Shown in pieces: positions 55,297 through 64,000 of a stretch of DNA of 64,000 nt. The position numbers were made by a program, and so were the translations under genes. This stretch comes from Paraburkholderia xenovorans LB400. GTDB taxonomy: Bacteria; Pseudomonadota; Gammaproteobacteria; Burkholderiales; Burkholderiaceae. The stretch is taken from the NCBI RefSeq assembly GCF_000013645.1, contig NC_007951.1, forward strand, positions 682,001 to 746,000, read 5' to 3'. Numbering within the stretch: position 1 is the stretch's first letter; the number at the start of each line of letters is the position of its first letter. Under the pieces are notes generated by a model. The model did no database searches, was not told where the DNA came from, and saw only the letters and a list, made by a program, of their open reading frames with translations.

Positions 55297-56577
55297 ATGA
55301 AGATTCATATTCAAGGCGGCACGCTGATCGATCCGGCGGCGGGCACCGAACAGCAGCAGGACATTTTTATCGCGGCGGGCAAGATCGCCGCCATCGGCAA
55401 TGCGCCTGCGGATTTCAACGCGGACAAGACGATCGACGCCCAGGGCCTCCATGTCATGCCGGGTCTGGTCGATCTGTCCGCGCGTTTGCGCGAGCCGGGC
55501 TACGAACACAAGGCCACGCTCGAATCCGAAATGACCGCGGCGCTCGCAGGTGGCGTGACGAGCCTCGTCTGTCCGCCGGACACCGATCCGACGCTCGATG
55601 AACCCGGCCTCGTCGAGATGCTCAAGTTCCGCGCGCGCAATCTGAACCAGGCGCATGTGTATCCGCTCGGCGCGCTGACGGTCGGCCTCAAGGGGCAGGT
55701 CATCACCGAGATGGTCGAGTTGACCGAAGCGGGCTGCATCGGCTTTTCGCAGGCCGACGTGCCTGTGGTCGATACGCAGGTGCTGCTGCGCGCGCTGCAA
55801 TACGCGAAGACCTACGGCTATACCGTGTGGCTGCGTCCGGTGGATGCGTATCTCGGCAAGGGCGGCGTGGCCGCGAGCGGCGCGCTGGCGTCGCGGCTCG
55901 GGCTGTCGGGCGTGCCGGTATCGGCGGAAACCATCGCACTGCACACCATCTTCGAACTGGTGCGCGTGACTGGCGCGCGGGTGCATCTGTCGCATGTGTC
56001 GTCGGCGGCGGGCATTGCGTTGATGCGCGCGGCGAAGGCCGAGGGCTTGCCGGTATCGTGCGACGTCACGGTGAATCACGTGCACCTGATCGACCTCGAC
56101 ATCGGCTACTTCGACGCGCAGTTCCGGCTCGATCCGCCGCTGCGCCAGCAGCGCGATCGCGAGGCGATCCGCGCGGGTCTCGTCGACGGCACGATCGACG
56201 CGATCTGCTCCGACCACACGCCCGTGGACGACGACGAAAAGCTGCTGCCGTTCGCCGAAGCGACGCCCGGCGCGACCGGACTGGAGCTGTTCCTGTCCTT
56301 GACGGTGAAGTGGGCGGACGAAGCGCGCGTGCCGCTCGCCAAGGCGCTGAACCGCATCACCGCGGCGCCCGCCAAGGTGCTCGAACTGGACGCGGCAGGC
56401 CGTATCGCGGTGGGCGGCGTGGCCGATCTGTGCGTGTTCGATCGCAACGCGCATTGGCGCGTTGAGCCGCGTGCGCTGAAGAGCCAGGGGCACAACACGC
56501 CGTTCCTCGGCTACGAACTGCCGGCACGTGTGCACGCGACGATCGTGTCCGGTCACGTCGCATTCGAACAGCGCTGA
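55297..56577 (+). CDS. pyrX: dihydroorotase-like protein without metal site (PyrC'/PyrX type)
   Basis: 426 residues with the dihydroorotase fold (MPGLVDLSARLREPGYEHKA). In active enzymes the corresponding motif is D-x-H-x-H-x-R-x-PG; here the two histidines are replaced by Ser61 and Arg63. The late D-H-A-P-H motif is changed to SDHTPVDDDE. The binuclear zinc site is therefore broken, so it is probably inactive. This fits the PyrC' subunit that forms a dodecamer with PyrB in Pseudomonas and relatives; a real dihydroorotase must be elsewhere. It lies 119 bases after pyrB. Confidence 0.93.
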   Translation: MKIHIQGGTLIDPAAGTEQQQDIFIAAGKIAAIGNAPADFNADKTIDAQGLHVMPGLVDLSARLREPGYEHKATLESEMTAALAGGVTSLVCPPDTDPTLDEPGLVEMLKFRARNLNQAHVYPLGALTVGLKGQVITEMVELTEAGCIGFSQADVPVVDTQVLLRALQYAKTYGYTVWLRPVDAYLGKGGVAASGALASRLGLSGVPVSAETIALHTIFELVRVTGARVHLSHVSSAAGIALMRAAKAEGLPVSCDVTVNHVHLIDLDIGYFDAQFRLDPPLRQQRDREAIRAGLVDGTIDAICSDHTPVDDDEKLLPFAEATPGATGLELFLSLTVKWADEARVPLAKALNRITAAPAKVLELDAAGRIAVGGVADLCVFDRNAHWRVEPRALKSQGHNTPFLGYELPARVHATIVSGHVAFEQR

Positions 56578-56650
56578 TGGCCGCGGCGTTGCCGCGCTTA
56601 TTGTCCAGTAAATTGGCCGGCTTGCCGGCCAGTCAAGGAACGCCCCGACC

Positions 56651-57529
56651 ATGAAGCTCGCGTTACGCAAGGCCCGTCTCGTCGTTCATCTGCTGCACGG
56701 CATGTGGACCGTGGCGACGCGCTTTCCCAAAGCCAGCGCGGACGTGCGCCACACGCTCAACCGCGAATGGTCGCTGAAAATGCTGCGCCTGTGCGGCATG
56801 CGGCTCGTCGTGCATAACGACAGCGCGCGGCTCGATCGCGGCGCGCTGGTGGTCGCCAACCACATCTCGTGGATCGACATCTACGTGATCAACGCGTGGC
56901 GGCCCACGCCGTTCGTCTCGAAGGCCGAGATCCGGCAATGGCCGGTGGTCGGCTGGCTCGCGCAGCAACTGGACACGGTGTTCATTCAGCGCGAGAAGCG
57001 CAGCGACGCGAAGCGCATCATGCATGAACTGTCCGACCGCCTGGGCGCGGGCGAGTTGATGTGTGTGTTTCCCGAGGGCACCACGTCCAATGGTCTCGCG
57101 GTGTTGCCGTTTCACGCGAACATGTTTCAGGCGGCCGTGTCGGCGTCCGTGCCGGTGCAGCCGCTGTGCATCATGTATGAGGACGCGCAGGGCCGGCAAT
57201 CTACCGCGCCGGCTTATATCGACGATCTGTCGCTCGCCGATTCGCTGAATCTGCTGCTGCGCGGCGGCCCGCTGACCGCGCATGTTCATGTCGGTGCGCC
57301 GCTGGCGCCGGGCGCGGACCGGCGTACGCTGGCGGCGGAAGCGGAAGGCGTGATCGTGGCCGCGTTACGGCAGATGCAAAGCGGCAGCGCGATTAGCGGT
57401 GCGGTCATGGCCGGGCAGGCCGCCACGCCCGCGCCCACGGCCACGCGGATCGAACCGGCCAACCAGGCCGGCCAGGCGGGTCAGGTGGATGAGGTCGATC
57501 AGATCGATCAGTCAGGGCGATCGGCCTAG
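56651..57529 (+). CDS. plsC: 1-acyl-sn-glycerol-3-phosphate acyltransferase
   Basis: 292 residues. VANHISWIDIYVI contains the HX4D catalytic motif, and CVFPEGTTSNG the FPEGT substrate motif. It would acylate lysophosphatidic acid at the inner membrane. The C-terminal ~35 residues are an unusual Gln/Asp-rich tail (QAGQVDEVDQIDQ) built from small repeats. Convergent with apaH. Confidence 0.93.
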   Translation: MKLALRKARLVVHLLHGMWTVATRFPKASADVRHTLNREWSLKMLRLCGMRLVVHNDSARLDRGALVVANHISWIDIYVINAWRPTPFVSKAEIRQWPVVGWLAQQLDTVFIQREKRSDAKRIMHELSDRLGAGELMCVFPEGTTSNGLAVLPFHANMFQAAVSASVPVQPLCIMYEDAQGRQSTAPAYIDDLSLADSLNLLLRGGPLTAHVHVGAPLAPGADRRTLAAEAEGVIVAALRQMQSGSAISGAVMAGQAATPAPTATRIEPANQAGQAGQVDEVDQIDQSGRSA

Positions 57530-57551
57530 CGGCCGACCGGGGTTGCGGCGC

Positions 57552-58430
57552 CTAGTTGCCGCCGCCCGGTGCGCGGCAGTTTTCGCAACCCACCTGCGTC
57601 AGCGTGCGTTCCGCGGGGTTTTGCGCAAGACGCACGGCGGACAGTTTTTCGCCCCACACGCAGCCCGAGTCGAGTCCGATCAGATTGTCGCGCAAGGTCA
57701 GGCCGAGCGCGGCCCAATGGCCGAATACGACCGTGACGCCGGCGGTTTCGCGCGACGGCACATCGAACCACGGCATGCAACCGGGCGGCGCCGCGTTCAG
57801 GCCGCCGCTGCTGCTGAAATCCATTACGCCTTCGGCGGTGCAGAAGCGCATTCGGGTCAGCGCGCTGCAGGTCAGGCGCAGCCGCTCGATACCCTTCAGG
57901 CCGGGCTTCCAGCGGTTCGGCTCGTTGCCGTACAAACCGGCAAGCGTCTCTTTCCAGTTCGGCGCGCACAAGGCGCGGTGCAATTCGTCGGCGAGTTCGA
58001 GCGTCATGGTCACATCCCACTGCGGCAGAACGCCCGCATGCACCATCAGCATGCCGTTGTCGAAATGCGCGAGCGGACGGTGGCGGACCCAATCGAGCAG
58101 GTCGGCGGCGTCCGGCGCGGTGAGAATCTCGTCGATGGTGTCGCCTTTCTTCGACTTGCGAATCCCCGCCGATACCGACAGCAGATGCAGGTCGTGATTG
58201 CCCAGCACCGGCACCGCGCGCTCGCCCAGCGCGATCACGTCGCGCAGCGTGGCGAGCGATTCGGCGCCGCGGTTGATCAGGTCGCCCGCGAACCACAGCG
58301 GCGTGCCGGCCGGCGGCGCGGCCTTGGCGAGCAGTTGCTGGAACGGCGTGCGGCAGCCTTGCAGATCGCCGAAAGCGAGCGGGACGAGGGGCTGACCGGA
58401 AGGAGCGGGAGACGAAGTGGCGGGTGTCAT
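57552..58430 (-). CDS. apaH: symmetrical bis(5'-nucleosyl)-tetraphosphatase
   Basis: 292 residues from ATG 58430; in-frame ATG upstream lacks a ribosome site. FGDLQGCRTPFQQLL, FAGDLINRGAESL and VLGNHDLHLL are the metal-binding motifs of the phosphoesterase fold. It splits Ap4A to two ADP. The C-terminus ends with GCENCRAPGGGN. The gap to 58634 holds its promoter and that of the next gene. In Burkholderia apaH typically borders the O-antigen cluster, as here. Confidence 0.94.
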   Translation of the reverse strand: MTPATSSPAPSGQPLVPLAFGDLQGCRTPFQQLLAKAAPPAGTPLWFAGDLINRGAESLATLRDVIALGERAVPVLGNHDLHLLSVSAGIRKSKKGDTIDEILTAPDAADLLDWVRHRPLAHFDNGMLMVHAGVLPQWDVTMTLELADELHRALCAPNWKETLAGLYGNEPNRWKPGLKGIERLRLTCSALTRMRFCTAEGVMDFSSSGGLNAAPPGCMPWFDVPSRETAGVTVVFGHWAALGLTLRDNLIGLDSGCVWGEKLSAVRLAQNPAERTLTQVGCENCRAPGGGN

Positions 58431-58634
58431 CAAGGAAGTGAGTGCGGTTTGATACACGCTGTTACGCACGAGGCGTGCCGCGTTGGGCGGTGCAGCATAC
58501 TAGCGTGACATAATAGCCCGTTTGAAGTGCCCATATCGCGTCAGGCGGCGTAAGGCGCCGCTGGCAAGCGTCACGGCGAACGGCGCGCGTGATAGTGCGG
58601 CACAACACGACGACCCTCGTGAACGGAGAAAAGC

Positions 58635-59546
58635 ATGTCGTCTCTTCATGCAAAGCAGCCTATCCGTACGCTCGTTACCGGCGCAAGCGGCTTTACCGGC
58701 CGCTACCTGGTCGATAACCTGCTCGGCCGGGGCCACACTGTGATCGAAACGGTCGCCGGGCGCGATGAGCCTGAAACGCCAACCCGCGTGAGGCTCGACA
58801 TCACGTCGCCGGACGCCTGCCGGCGCGCGATCGAAATCGCGCGCCCCGACTATATTGTCCATCTGGCTGCGATCAGTTTCGTGGGGCATAACGACCCGCT
58901 CGACTTTTACCGCGTCAACGTGATCGGCACGCTGAATCTGCTGGAGGCCTGTGCCGCCGTCGGGCATACGCCGCGCAAGCTGCTGATCGCGAGCAGCGCG
59001 AACGTCTACGGCAACGTGACGAGCGAGGCTATCGACGAGAGCTTTCCGGTCACGCCGGTCAATCACTACGCCGCCAGCAAGGCGGCGATGGAAACGATGG
59101 TGCGGACCTGGTTCGACCGGCTGCCGATCCTGATTGTGCGGCCGTTCAACTATACCGGGCGCGGCCAGGCGTCGAACTTCCTCGTGCCGAAGATCGTCGG
59201 GCACTTCGCGCGTCGCGAAGCGTCGATCGAACTCGGCAATATCGATGTCGCGCGCGATTTCTCCGACGTACGGTATGTGGCAAGCGCTTATGAAGCGCTG
59301 CTCGACTCGGAGGCCGCGGCCGAAACCGTCAATGTCTGCACCGGCACGCCTTTTACGCTGCGCGAAATTCTCGCGGCGGCAAGCGATCTGACCGGACATG
59401 AGTTGGAGATTCAGATCAATCCCGCCTTCGTGCGGCAAACCGACGTGAAAATGCTGGCCGGTTCGCCCGCCAGACTGCGCACGCTCGTGCCGACCGTCGA
59501 GGCGATTCCGTTCATGGATACGCTGCGCTGGATGCTTGCGGCATAA
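58635..59546 (+). CDS. NAD-dependent epimerase/dehydratase, GDP-sugar reductase-like
   Basis: 303 residues of the extended SDR class. VTGASGFTGRYLVDNLL is the nucleotide loop and NHYAASKAAMETM the catalytic YxxxK. IVRPFNYTGRGQASNFLVPK is typical of GDP-4-keto-6-deoxymannose reductase (Rmd) proteins. It would make a GDP-6-deoxy-hexose for the O-antigen; the exact sugar is not settled. It begins the O-antigen region after apaH. Confidence 0.82.
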   Translation: MSSLHAKQPIRTLVTGASGFTGRYLVDNLLGRGHTVIETVAGRDEPETPTRVRLDITSPDACRRAIEIARPDYIVHLAAISFVGHNDPLDFYRVNVIGTLNLLEACAAVGHTPRKLLIASSANVYGNVTSEAIDESFPVTPVNHYAASKAAMETMVRTWFDRLPILIVRPFNYTGRGQASNFLVPKIVGHFARREASIELGNIDVARDFSDVRYVASAYEALLDSEAAAETVNVCTGTPFTLREILAAASDLTGHELEIQINPAFVRQTDVKMLAGSPARLRTLVPTVEAIPFMDTLRWMLAA

Positions 59547-60011
59547 ACCCGCATCGGCGCTGATCGGCGGTTCTTTTTGAGTCGTGATGACGCGCGACTT
59601 TCGTTCGCGTATAAACAATCGTAGTGCGCCGCGCGGACGCTGCGGGTTTGTTCAGACATGTGCGGCGTCCGATTCCCGTTTTCCCTCACGCGCATTGCGC
59701 TGATTCAGCTGCCAGCCGTTTCATCGGTATGACGATTCGTCATGCTTGCGGTCGCTTGCCGCGACATTCGTCGTGAAAGTGACGACCGAATTAAACGATC
59801 GAAACCAAATTTGTCAAGCTGTTTCAAGTTGTTAGGGTTCTAGTTTTTAACCTGGGTCCCTTTATAATCGGGGCTTCATAAGATTGGCGTTTGAACGCCC
59901 GCCTGCTGTGCAAGGCGGTGGCGGCGGGCGTCGACAAGATTCCGCACCACAACGCGCGGTGGCAGATCTGCCAACCATCCGATCTGCGGCCAACATCTAG
60001 AAGGGAATTTC
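59547..60011 (+). promoter_or_regulatory. promoter region of the rml operon
   Basis: 465 bases with no gene. A good -10 hexamer TATAAT lies at 59863-59868 and the sequence around 59800-59870 is AT-richer; no matching -35 is clear. A JUMPstart/ops element was looked for and not found. AAGGGA precedes the rmlB start. Confidence 0.55.
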
Positions 60012-61064
60012 ATGATTCTGGTAACGGGCGGCGCCGGTTTTATCGGCGCCAATTTCGTGCTCGACTGGCTCAATGCCTCGGACGAAGCGGTACTGAACGT
60101 GGACAAGCTGACGTATGCCGGCAATCTGGGTACGCTCAAGTCACAACAGGGCAACCCGAAACACGTTTTCGTGCGCGCGGATATCTGCGATCGCAGCGCA
60201 CTCGACGCGTTGTTTGCCGAGCACAAGCCGCGTGCCGTGCTGCACTTTGCCGCGGAAAGCCACGTGGACCGTTCGATTCATGGACCGGCCGATTTCGTGC
60301 AGACGAACGTGGTCGGCACCTTCACGCTGCTCGAAGCAACCCGCCAGTACTGGAACGCGCTCGGCGAAGCCGGCAAGGCCGCGTTCCGCTTCCTGCACGT
60401 TTCGACCGACGAAGTTTTCGGCTCGCTGTCCGCTACCGATCCGCAGTTCTCCGAAACCACGCCGTATGCGCCGAACAGTCCTTACTCGGCCACCAAGGCC
60501 GGTTCCGACCACCTCGTGCGCGCCTACCATCATACGTATGGGCTGCCGGTGCTGACCACGAACTGCTCGAACAACTACGGTCCGTACCAGTTCCCCGAAA
60601 AGCTGATTCCGCTGATGATCGCCAATGCGCTCGCCGGCAAGGCGCTGCCGGTCTACGGCGACGGCCAGAACGTGCGCGACTGGCTGTACGTGGGCGACCA
60701 CTGCAGCGCGATCCGCGAGGTGCTCGCGCGCGGCACACCCGGCGAGACGTACAACGTGGGCGGCTGGAACGAGAAGAAGAACCTCGAAGTGGTCCACACG
60801 CTGTGCGACCTGCTCGACCAGTTGCGTCCGAAGGCGGGCGGGTCGTACCACGACCAGATCACGTATGTGAAAGATCGTCCGGGCCACGACCGCCGTTATG
60901 CGATCGACGCGCGCAAGCTCGAACGTGAGCTTGGGTGGAAGCCCGCGGAAACGTTCGAAACGGGTCTCGCGAAGACGGTCCAGTGGTATCTGGACAATCA
61001 GGCGTGGTCGGACGAAGTCGCCTCGGGCGAGTACCGCAAGTGGGTGGCCAAGCAATATGCGTGA
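60012..61064 (+). CDS. rmlB: dTDP-glucose 4,6-dehydratase
   Basis: 350 residues, [17 protein letters not shown] for NAD binding, [10 protein letters not shown] and [20 protein letters not shown] with YxxxK. Second step in dTDP-L-rhamnose synthesis. Overlaps rmlD by 8 bases. Confidence 0.98.
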   Translation: MILVTGGAGFIGANFVLDWLNASDEAVLNVDKLTYAGNLGTLKSQQGNPKHVFVRADICDRSALDALFAEHKPRAVLHFAAESHVDRSIHGPADFVQTNVVGTFTLLEATRQYWNALGEAGKAAFRFLHVSTDEVFGSLSATDPQFSETTPYAPNSPYSATKAGSDHLVRAYHHTYGLPVLTTNCSNNYGPYQFPEKLIPLMIANALAGKALPVYGDGQNVRDWLYVGDHCSAIREVLARGTPGETYNVGGWNEKKNLEVVHTLCDLLDQLRPKAGGSYHDQITYVKDRPGHDRRYAIDARKLERELGWKPAETFETGLAKTVQWYLDNQAWSDEVASGEYRKWVAKQYA

Positions 61065-61974
61065 TAAGGCCAGTTCGGTGCCCATCCTCCTTGTTACCGG
61101 AAGTCGAGGCCAAGTTGGCTTTGAGTTGCGCCGGAGTTTGGCTTCGCTCGGCAACGTGGTAGCGCTCGACCGTTCGGTCTGCGATCTGAGGAGTCCCGAC
61201 TCCATCCGTAGCGTGGTGCGAGAAGTGCAGCCGGACGTGATTGTGAACCCGGCCGCGTACACGGCCGTTGACGCAGCGGAAAACGACGCGGAACTCGCAT
61301 ACGCCATAAACGGCGTGGCCGCCGGCGTGCTGGCTGAAGAAGCAAAGTCGCTTGGCGGCCTCCTGGTGCACTATTCGACCGACTATGTTTTCGATGGTCG
61401 GAAGGATGGTCCATACGTCGAGACCGACGTTGTCAATCCCCAATCTGTCTATGGCAAAAGTAAGCTTGCCGGCGAGCAGGCTATTGCGGAAAGAGGTGCA
61501 ACGGCAATCGTGCTGCGCACTTGTTGGGTAGCTGGTGCGCATGGCAGCAACTTCGCCAAGACTATGCTGAGGCTCGGTCGCGAACGCGACAGCCTGCGCG
61601 TGATCGCTGACCAATACGGAGCGCCGACGACAGCGGCGTTGATCGCCGACGTGACCGCGCAGATCGTCGCGCGCCACTGGCTTCACGGGGATCGCGCGGC
61701 ATTCGCGTCGGGTGTCTACCATCTTGCTGCGGCCGGCCAAACATCGTGGCATGGCTACGCAACCGAGGTGCTGCAATTTGCTGCGGCGCGCGGCGTCGAA
61801 CTGAAAGTCGATCTCGCCCGTATCGAGCCCATTGCTACAGCTGACTATCCGCTACCCGCTCCGCGTCCGGCCAATTCCCGTCTCGATACGCACAAGCTGC
61901 GCCAAACCTTCGGTATCAATCTCCCCGATTGGCGCGACGGTGTGCACCACCTGCTAGAACAGATTCTTCCGTGA
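61057..61974 (+). CDS. rmlD: dTDP-4-dehydrorhamnose reductase
   Basis: 305 residues from ATG 61057, which overlaps the end of rml[17 protein letters not shown] binds [24 protein letters not shown] and [13 protein letters not shown] carry YxxxK. Last step to dTDP-L-rhamnose. Confidence 0.96.
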   Translation: MRDKASSVPILLVTGSRGQVGFELRRSLASLGNVVALDRSVCDLRSPDSIRSVVREVQPDVIVNPAAYTAVDAAENDAELAYAINGVAAGVLAEEAKSLGGLLVHYSTDYVFDGRKDGPYVETDVVNPQSVYGKSKLAGEQAIAERGATAIVLRTCWVAGAHGSNFAKTMLRLGRERDSLRVIADQYGAPTTAALIADVTAQIVARHWLHGDRAAFASGVYHLAAAGQTSWHGYATEVLQFAAARGVELKVDLARIEPIATADYPLPAPRPANSRLDTHKLRQTFGINLPDWRDGVHHLLEQILP

Positions 61975-61983
61975 GTAAAAAAC

Positions 61984-62862
61984 ATGCGTAAAGGCATTAT
62001 CCTAGCCGGTGGGTCCGGCACGCGTCTTTACCCGATCACGCGGTCGGTGTCGAAGCAACTGCTACCCGTCTACGACAAGCCGATGATCTACTATCCGCTG
62101 TCGACGCTGATGCTGGCGGGTATTCGCGACATCCTTGTGATCTCCACGGCGGAAGATACGCCGCGTTTTGCAGAGATGCTCGGCGACGGCAGCGCTTGGG
62201 GCATCGATCTGCAATACGCCGTGCAGCCTTCGCCCGATGGACTTGCGCAGGCCTTTATTATCGGCCGTGAATTCATCGGCTCTGATCCTTGCACGTTGAT
62301 TCTCGGCGACAACATTTTCCACGGGCATGATCTCGTGCGTCAGCTGACACGTGCGGGGCAGTCCGAGCAGGGCGCGACTGTATTCGCCTATCACGTGCAC
62401 GATCCGGAGCGTTATGGGGTAGTTGAGTTCGACGAGAATTTCCACGCGCTATCGCTGGAAGAAAAGCCGCTCAAGCCGCGCTCCAATTATGCGGTGACTG
62501 GTCTTTATTTCTACGACAACCAGGTCTGCGACATTGCAGCTGACGTCAAGCCGTCAGCACGTGGCGAGCTCGAAATCACGGATGTCAACAAACGATATCT
62601 GGAAATAGCTCAGCTCGACGTTGAGATCATGGGGCGTGGATATGCGTGGCTGGATACAGGCACGCACGATTCGCTGCTTGAGGCCGCCAGTTTCATAGCG
62701 ACGCTGCAGAGTCGGCAGGGGCTGATGGTGGCCTGCCCGGAAGAGATTGCGTACCGCAGCCATTGGATCAGTGCCGAACAGGTCGAACGCCTCGCTGGAC
62801 CGCTTGCCAAAAATCGATACGGCCAATACCTGAAACAGATCATTTCGGAAGCAGTTAAATGA
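61984..62862 (+). CDS. rmlA: glucose-1-phosphate thymidylyltransferase
   Basis: 292 residues, full length. [20 protein letters not shown] is the nucleotidyl-transfer loop and [13 protein letters not shown] the metal/UDP-sugar part. First step to dTDP-rhamnose. Starts 9 bases after rmlD and overlaps rmlC by 4. Confidence 0.98.
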   Translation: MRKGIILAGGSGTRLYPITRSVSKQLLPVYDKPMIYYPLSTLMLAGIRDILVISTAEDTPRFAEMLGDGSAWGIDLQYAVQPSPDGLAQAFIIGREFIGSDPCTLILGDNIFHGHDLVRQLTRAGQSEQGATVFAYHVHDPERYGVVEFDENFHALSLEEKPLKPRSNYAVTGLYFYDNQVCDIAADVKPSARGELEITDVNKRYLEIAQLDVEIMGRGYAWLDTGTHDSLLEAASFIATLQSRQGLMVACPEEIAYRSHWISAEQVERLAGPLAKNRYGQYLKQIISEAVK

Positions 62863-63410
62863 GCATGACCGTCATCGCAACCGAGATCCCGGACGTATTG
62901 ATCCTCGAACCCAAGGTGTTCGGAGATGATCGCGGCTTCTTTTATGAAAGCTTTAATGCTCGTCGTTTCGAGGAGCTCACTGGTGTGAAGCGCGAGTTCG
63001 TTCAAGACAATCATTCGCGGTCGGCGCGCAACGTGCTGCGAGGACTGCATTACCAGATTCAAAATCCGCAAGGGAAGCTGGTGCGCGTCGTAACCGGTGA
63101 GGTATTCGACGTAGCGGTAGACCTGCGCAAGCAATCGCCGACATTTGGGCGTTGGGTGGGCGTCACACTGTCGGCAGAGAACAAACGGCAGTTGTGGGTG
63201 CCGGAAGGCTTTGCGCACGGCTTCGTCGTGACTTCCGAATATGCCGAGTTTCTGTATAAGACTACGGACTATTGGTACGCGGAACATGAGCGCAGTATTG
63301 TTTGGAACGATCCTCAGATTGGCATCCAGTGGCCGATCGTTGGCCAGCCGGCGCTTTCGGGAAAGGATGCTGCAGGGGTCAGCTTCGAGTCAGCTGAGGT
63401 CTATCGGTGA
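62859..63410 (+). CDS. rmlC: dTDP-4-dehydrorhamnose 3,5-epimerase
   Basis: 183 residues, cupin fold: [20 protein letters not shown] with the active His, and [20 protein letters not shown]. Starts within the rmlA stop (ATGA). Order rmlB-D-A-C. Confidence 0.98.
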   Translation: MSMTVIATEIPDVLILEPKVFGDDRGFFYESFNARRFEELTGVKREFVQDNHSRSARNVLRGLHYQIQNPQGKLVRVVTGEVFDVAVDLRKQSPTFGRWVGVTLSAENKRQLWVPEGFAHGFVVTSEYAEFLYKTTDYWYAEHERSIVWNDPQIGIQWPIVGQPALSGKDAAGVSFESAEVYR

Positions 63411-64000
63411 ATCCACATGCACCCTATTCAACGGGGCCGCTTAGCGTCGTACGCAGTGTCACGAACCATCGTCAGCTGATCAGGCAACTCGTCGCACGCG
63501 AGGTGGTGGGCCGGTATCGTGGATCGATCATGGGTCTGGCGTGGTCGTTCCTCAACCCGCTGCTGATGCTCATCATTTACACATTCGTCTTTTCCGTAGT
63601 TTTCAAGGCGCGCTGGGGGACCGGAGGTACTGAGGATCGCAGCGAGTTTGCTCTGATCCTGTTCGCCGGACTGATCATGCATACGCTGTTTAGCGAGTGC
63701 GTAATCCGTGCGCCCGGCGTTGTTCTTGGTAATGCGAACTATGTCAAGAAGGTCGTGTTCCCTCTGGAGATTCTTTGCTGGGTGAGCCTGGGCTCGGCTC
63801 TGTTTCATGCTCTCGTTAGCTGCGGCGTGCTGCTGGTTGCCATGGTCGTGATTCGCCATACTATGCCCTGGACTGTTGTCCTGTTTCCGCTGGTGCTAAT
63901 CCCATTCGTGCTTGGGGTGATCGGCCTAAGTTGGGCGCTGGCCGCATTCGGCGTATTTGTCAGGGATATCGGTCAGTTGATGGGGATGGTGACAACGATC
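63407..64000 (+). CDS. wzm: ABC-2 type polysaccharide exporter permease, N-terminal part
   Basis: 198 residues are visible before the window ends. A GTG at 63407 overlaps the rmlC stop. The protein starts with a short cytoplasmic segment (LIRQLVAREVVGRYRGSIMG), then LAWSFLNPLLMLIIYTFVFS and more helices, as in Wzm of ABC-dependent O-antigen export. Its ATP-binding partner (wzt) would be just to the right. This indicates that the O-antigen here uses the ABC route, unlike the exopolysaccharide at the left end of the window. Confidence 0.93.
   Translation, partial: MNPHAPYSTGPLSVVRSVTNHRQLIRQLVAREVVGRYRGSIMGLAWSFLNPLLMLIIYTFVFSVVFKARWGTGGTEDRSEFALILFAGLIMHTLFSECVIRAPGVVLGNANYVKKVVFPLEILCWVSLGSALFHALVSCGVLLVAMVVIRHTMPWTVVLFPLVLIPFVLGVIGLSWALAAFGVFVRDIGQLMGMVTTI

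Noticed and set aside
59547..60011. JUMPstart/ops element before rmlB
   Set aside because: The GGCGGTAG-type ops core was looked for and is absent.
60141..61307. 388-codon minus-strand frame over rmlB and rmlD
   Set aside because: Antisense shadow of two well-identified genes.

Overview
The window looks like a chromosomal segment of a high-GC betaproteobacterium of the Burkholderiales, most likely Paraburkholderia or Burkholderia. The reasons are the protein sequences, the gene order yqgE-ruvX-pyrR-pyrB-pyrC'-plsC-apaH running into an rml/ABC-type O-antigen cluster, and the neighbourhood groESL-thiD-rubredoxin. This is inference from recall; no database search was possible. No rRNA, tRNA, insertion sequence, integrase or CRISPR array was seen.

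Layout. (1) 1-16.5 kb is the right-hand part of a Wzx/Wzy-type exopolysaccharide cluster: three glycosyltransferases, two polytopic polymerase/ligase-like proteins, an OafA-type acyltransferase, two secreted glycoside hydrolases, a Wzc-like co-polymerase/tyrosine kinase and a flippase. (2) 16.6-19.6 kb holds little-known small genes and a DksA/TraR-like protein without its zinc cysteines. (3) 19.7-29.6 kb is a respiratory block: YdeP-type molybdopterin oxidoreductase, a bd-type (CIO-like) quinol oxidase, a bestrophin-like channel, MoaA, and MocR and LysR regulators. (4) 29.7-31.6 kb is an encapsulin nanocompartment operon with a DyP peroxidase that carries a C-terminal cargo-loading peptide.

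(5) 32-45.3 kb is a stress island: an NTF2-like protein, a 47-residue membrane protein, three tiny ORFs, a P3A-type proton ATPase, a UPF0104 membrane protein, a universal stress protein, GadB/GadC, a DUF1269-like protein, a PRC-barrel protein, a YSC84 lipoprotein and a Crp/Fnr-type regulator. Three promoter regions of this island share a GGTACG-N4-CGTAC palindrome, which suggests a common regulator. (6) 45.4-46.2 kb is a two-gene operon of unknown function preceded by two adjacent, near-consensus LexA boxes. (7) 46.8-48.9 kb is groESL with a promoter overlapping a perfect CIRCE element. (8) 49-58.4 kb is housekeeping: ThiD, rubredoxin, YqgE, RuvX, PyrR, PyrB, a dihydroorotase homologue that lacks its metal-binding His-x-His, PlsC and ApaH. 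(9) 58.6-64 kb opens the lipopolysaccharide O-antigen cluster: a GDP-sugar epimerase/reductase, rmlBDAC, and the start of an ABC-2 exporter permease cut by the window end.

How the parts relate: the cell would have two surface polysaccharide pathways, a Wzy-dependent exopolysaccharide at the left and an ABC-transporter-dependent O-antigen with dTDP-rhamnose at the right. The middle is dominated by respiration at low oxygen, peroxide and acid stress. The least described items are the LexA-boxed operon, the shared palindrome regulon and the orphan small proteins at 32.5-33.4 kb.
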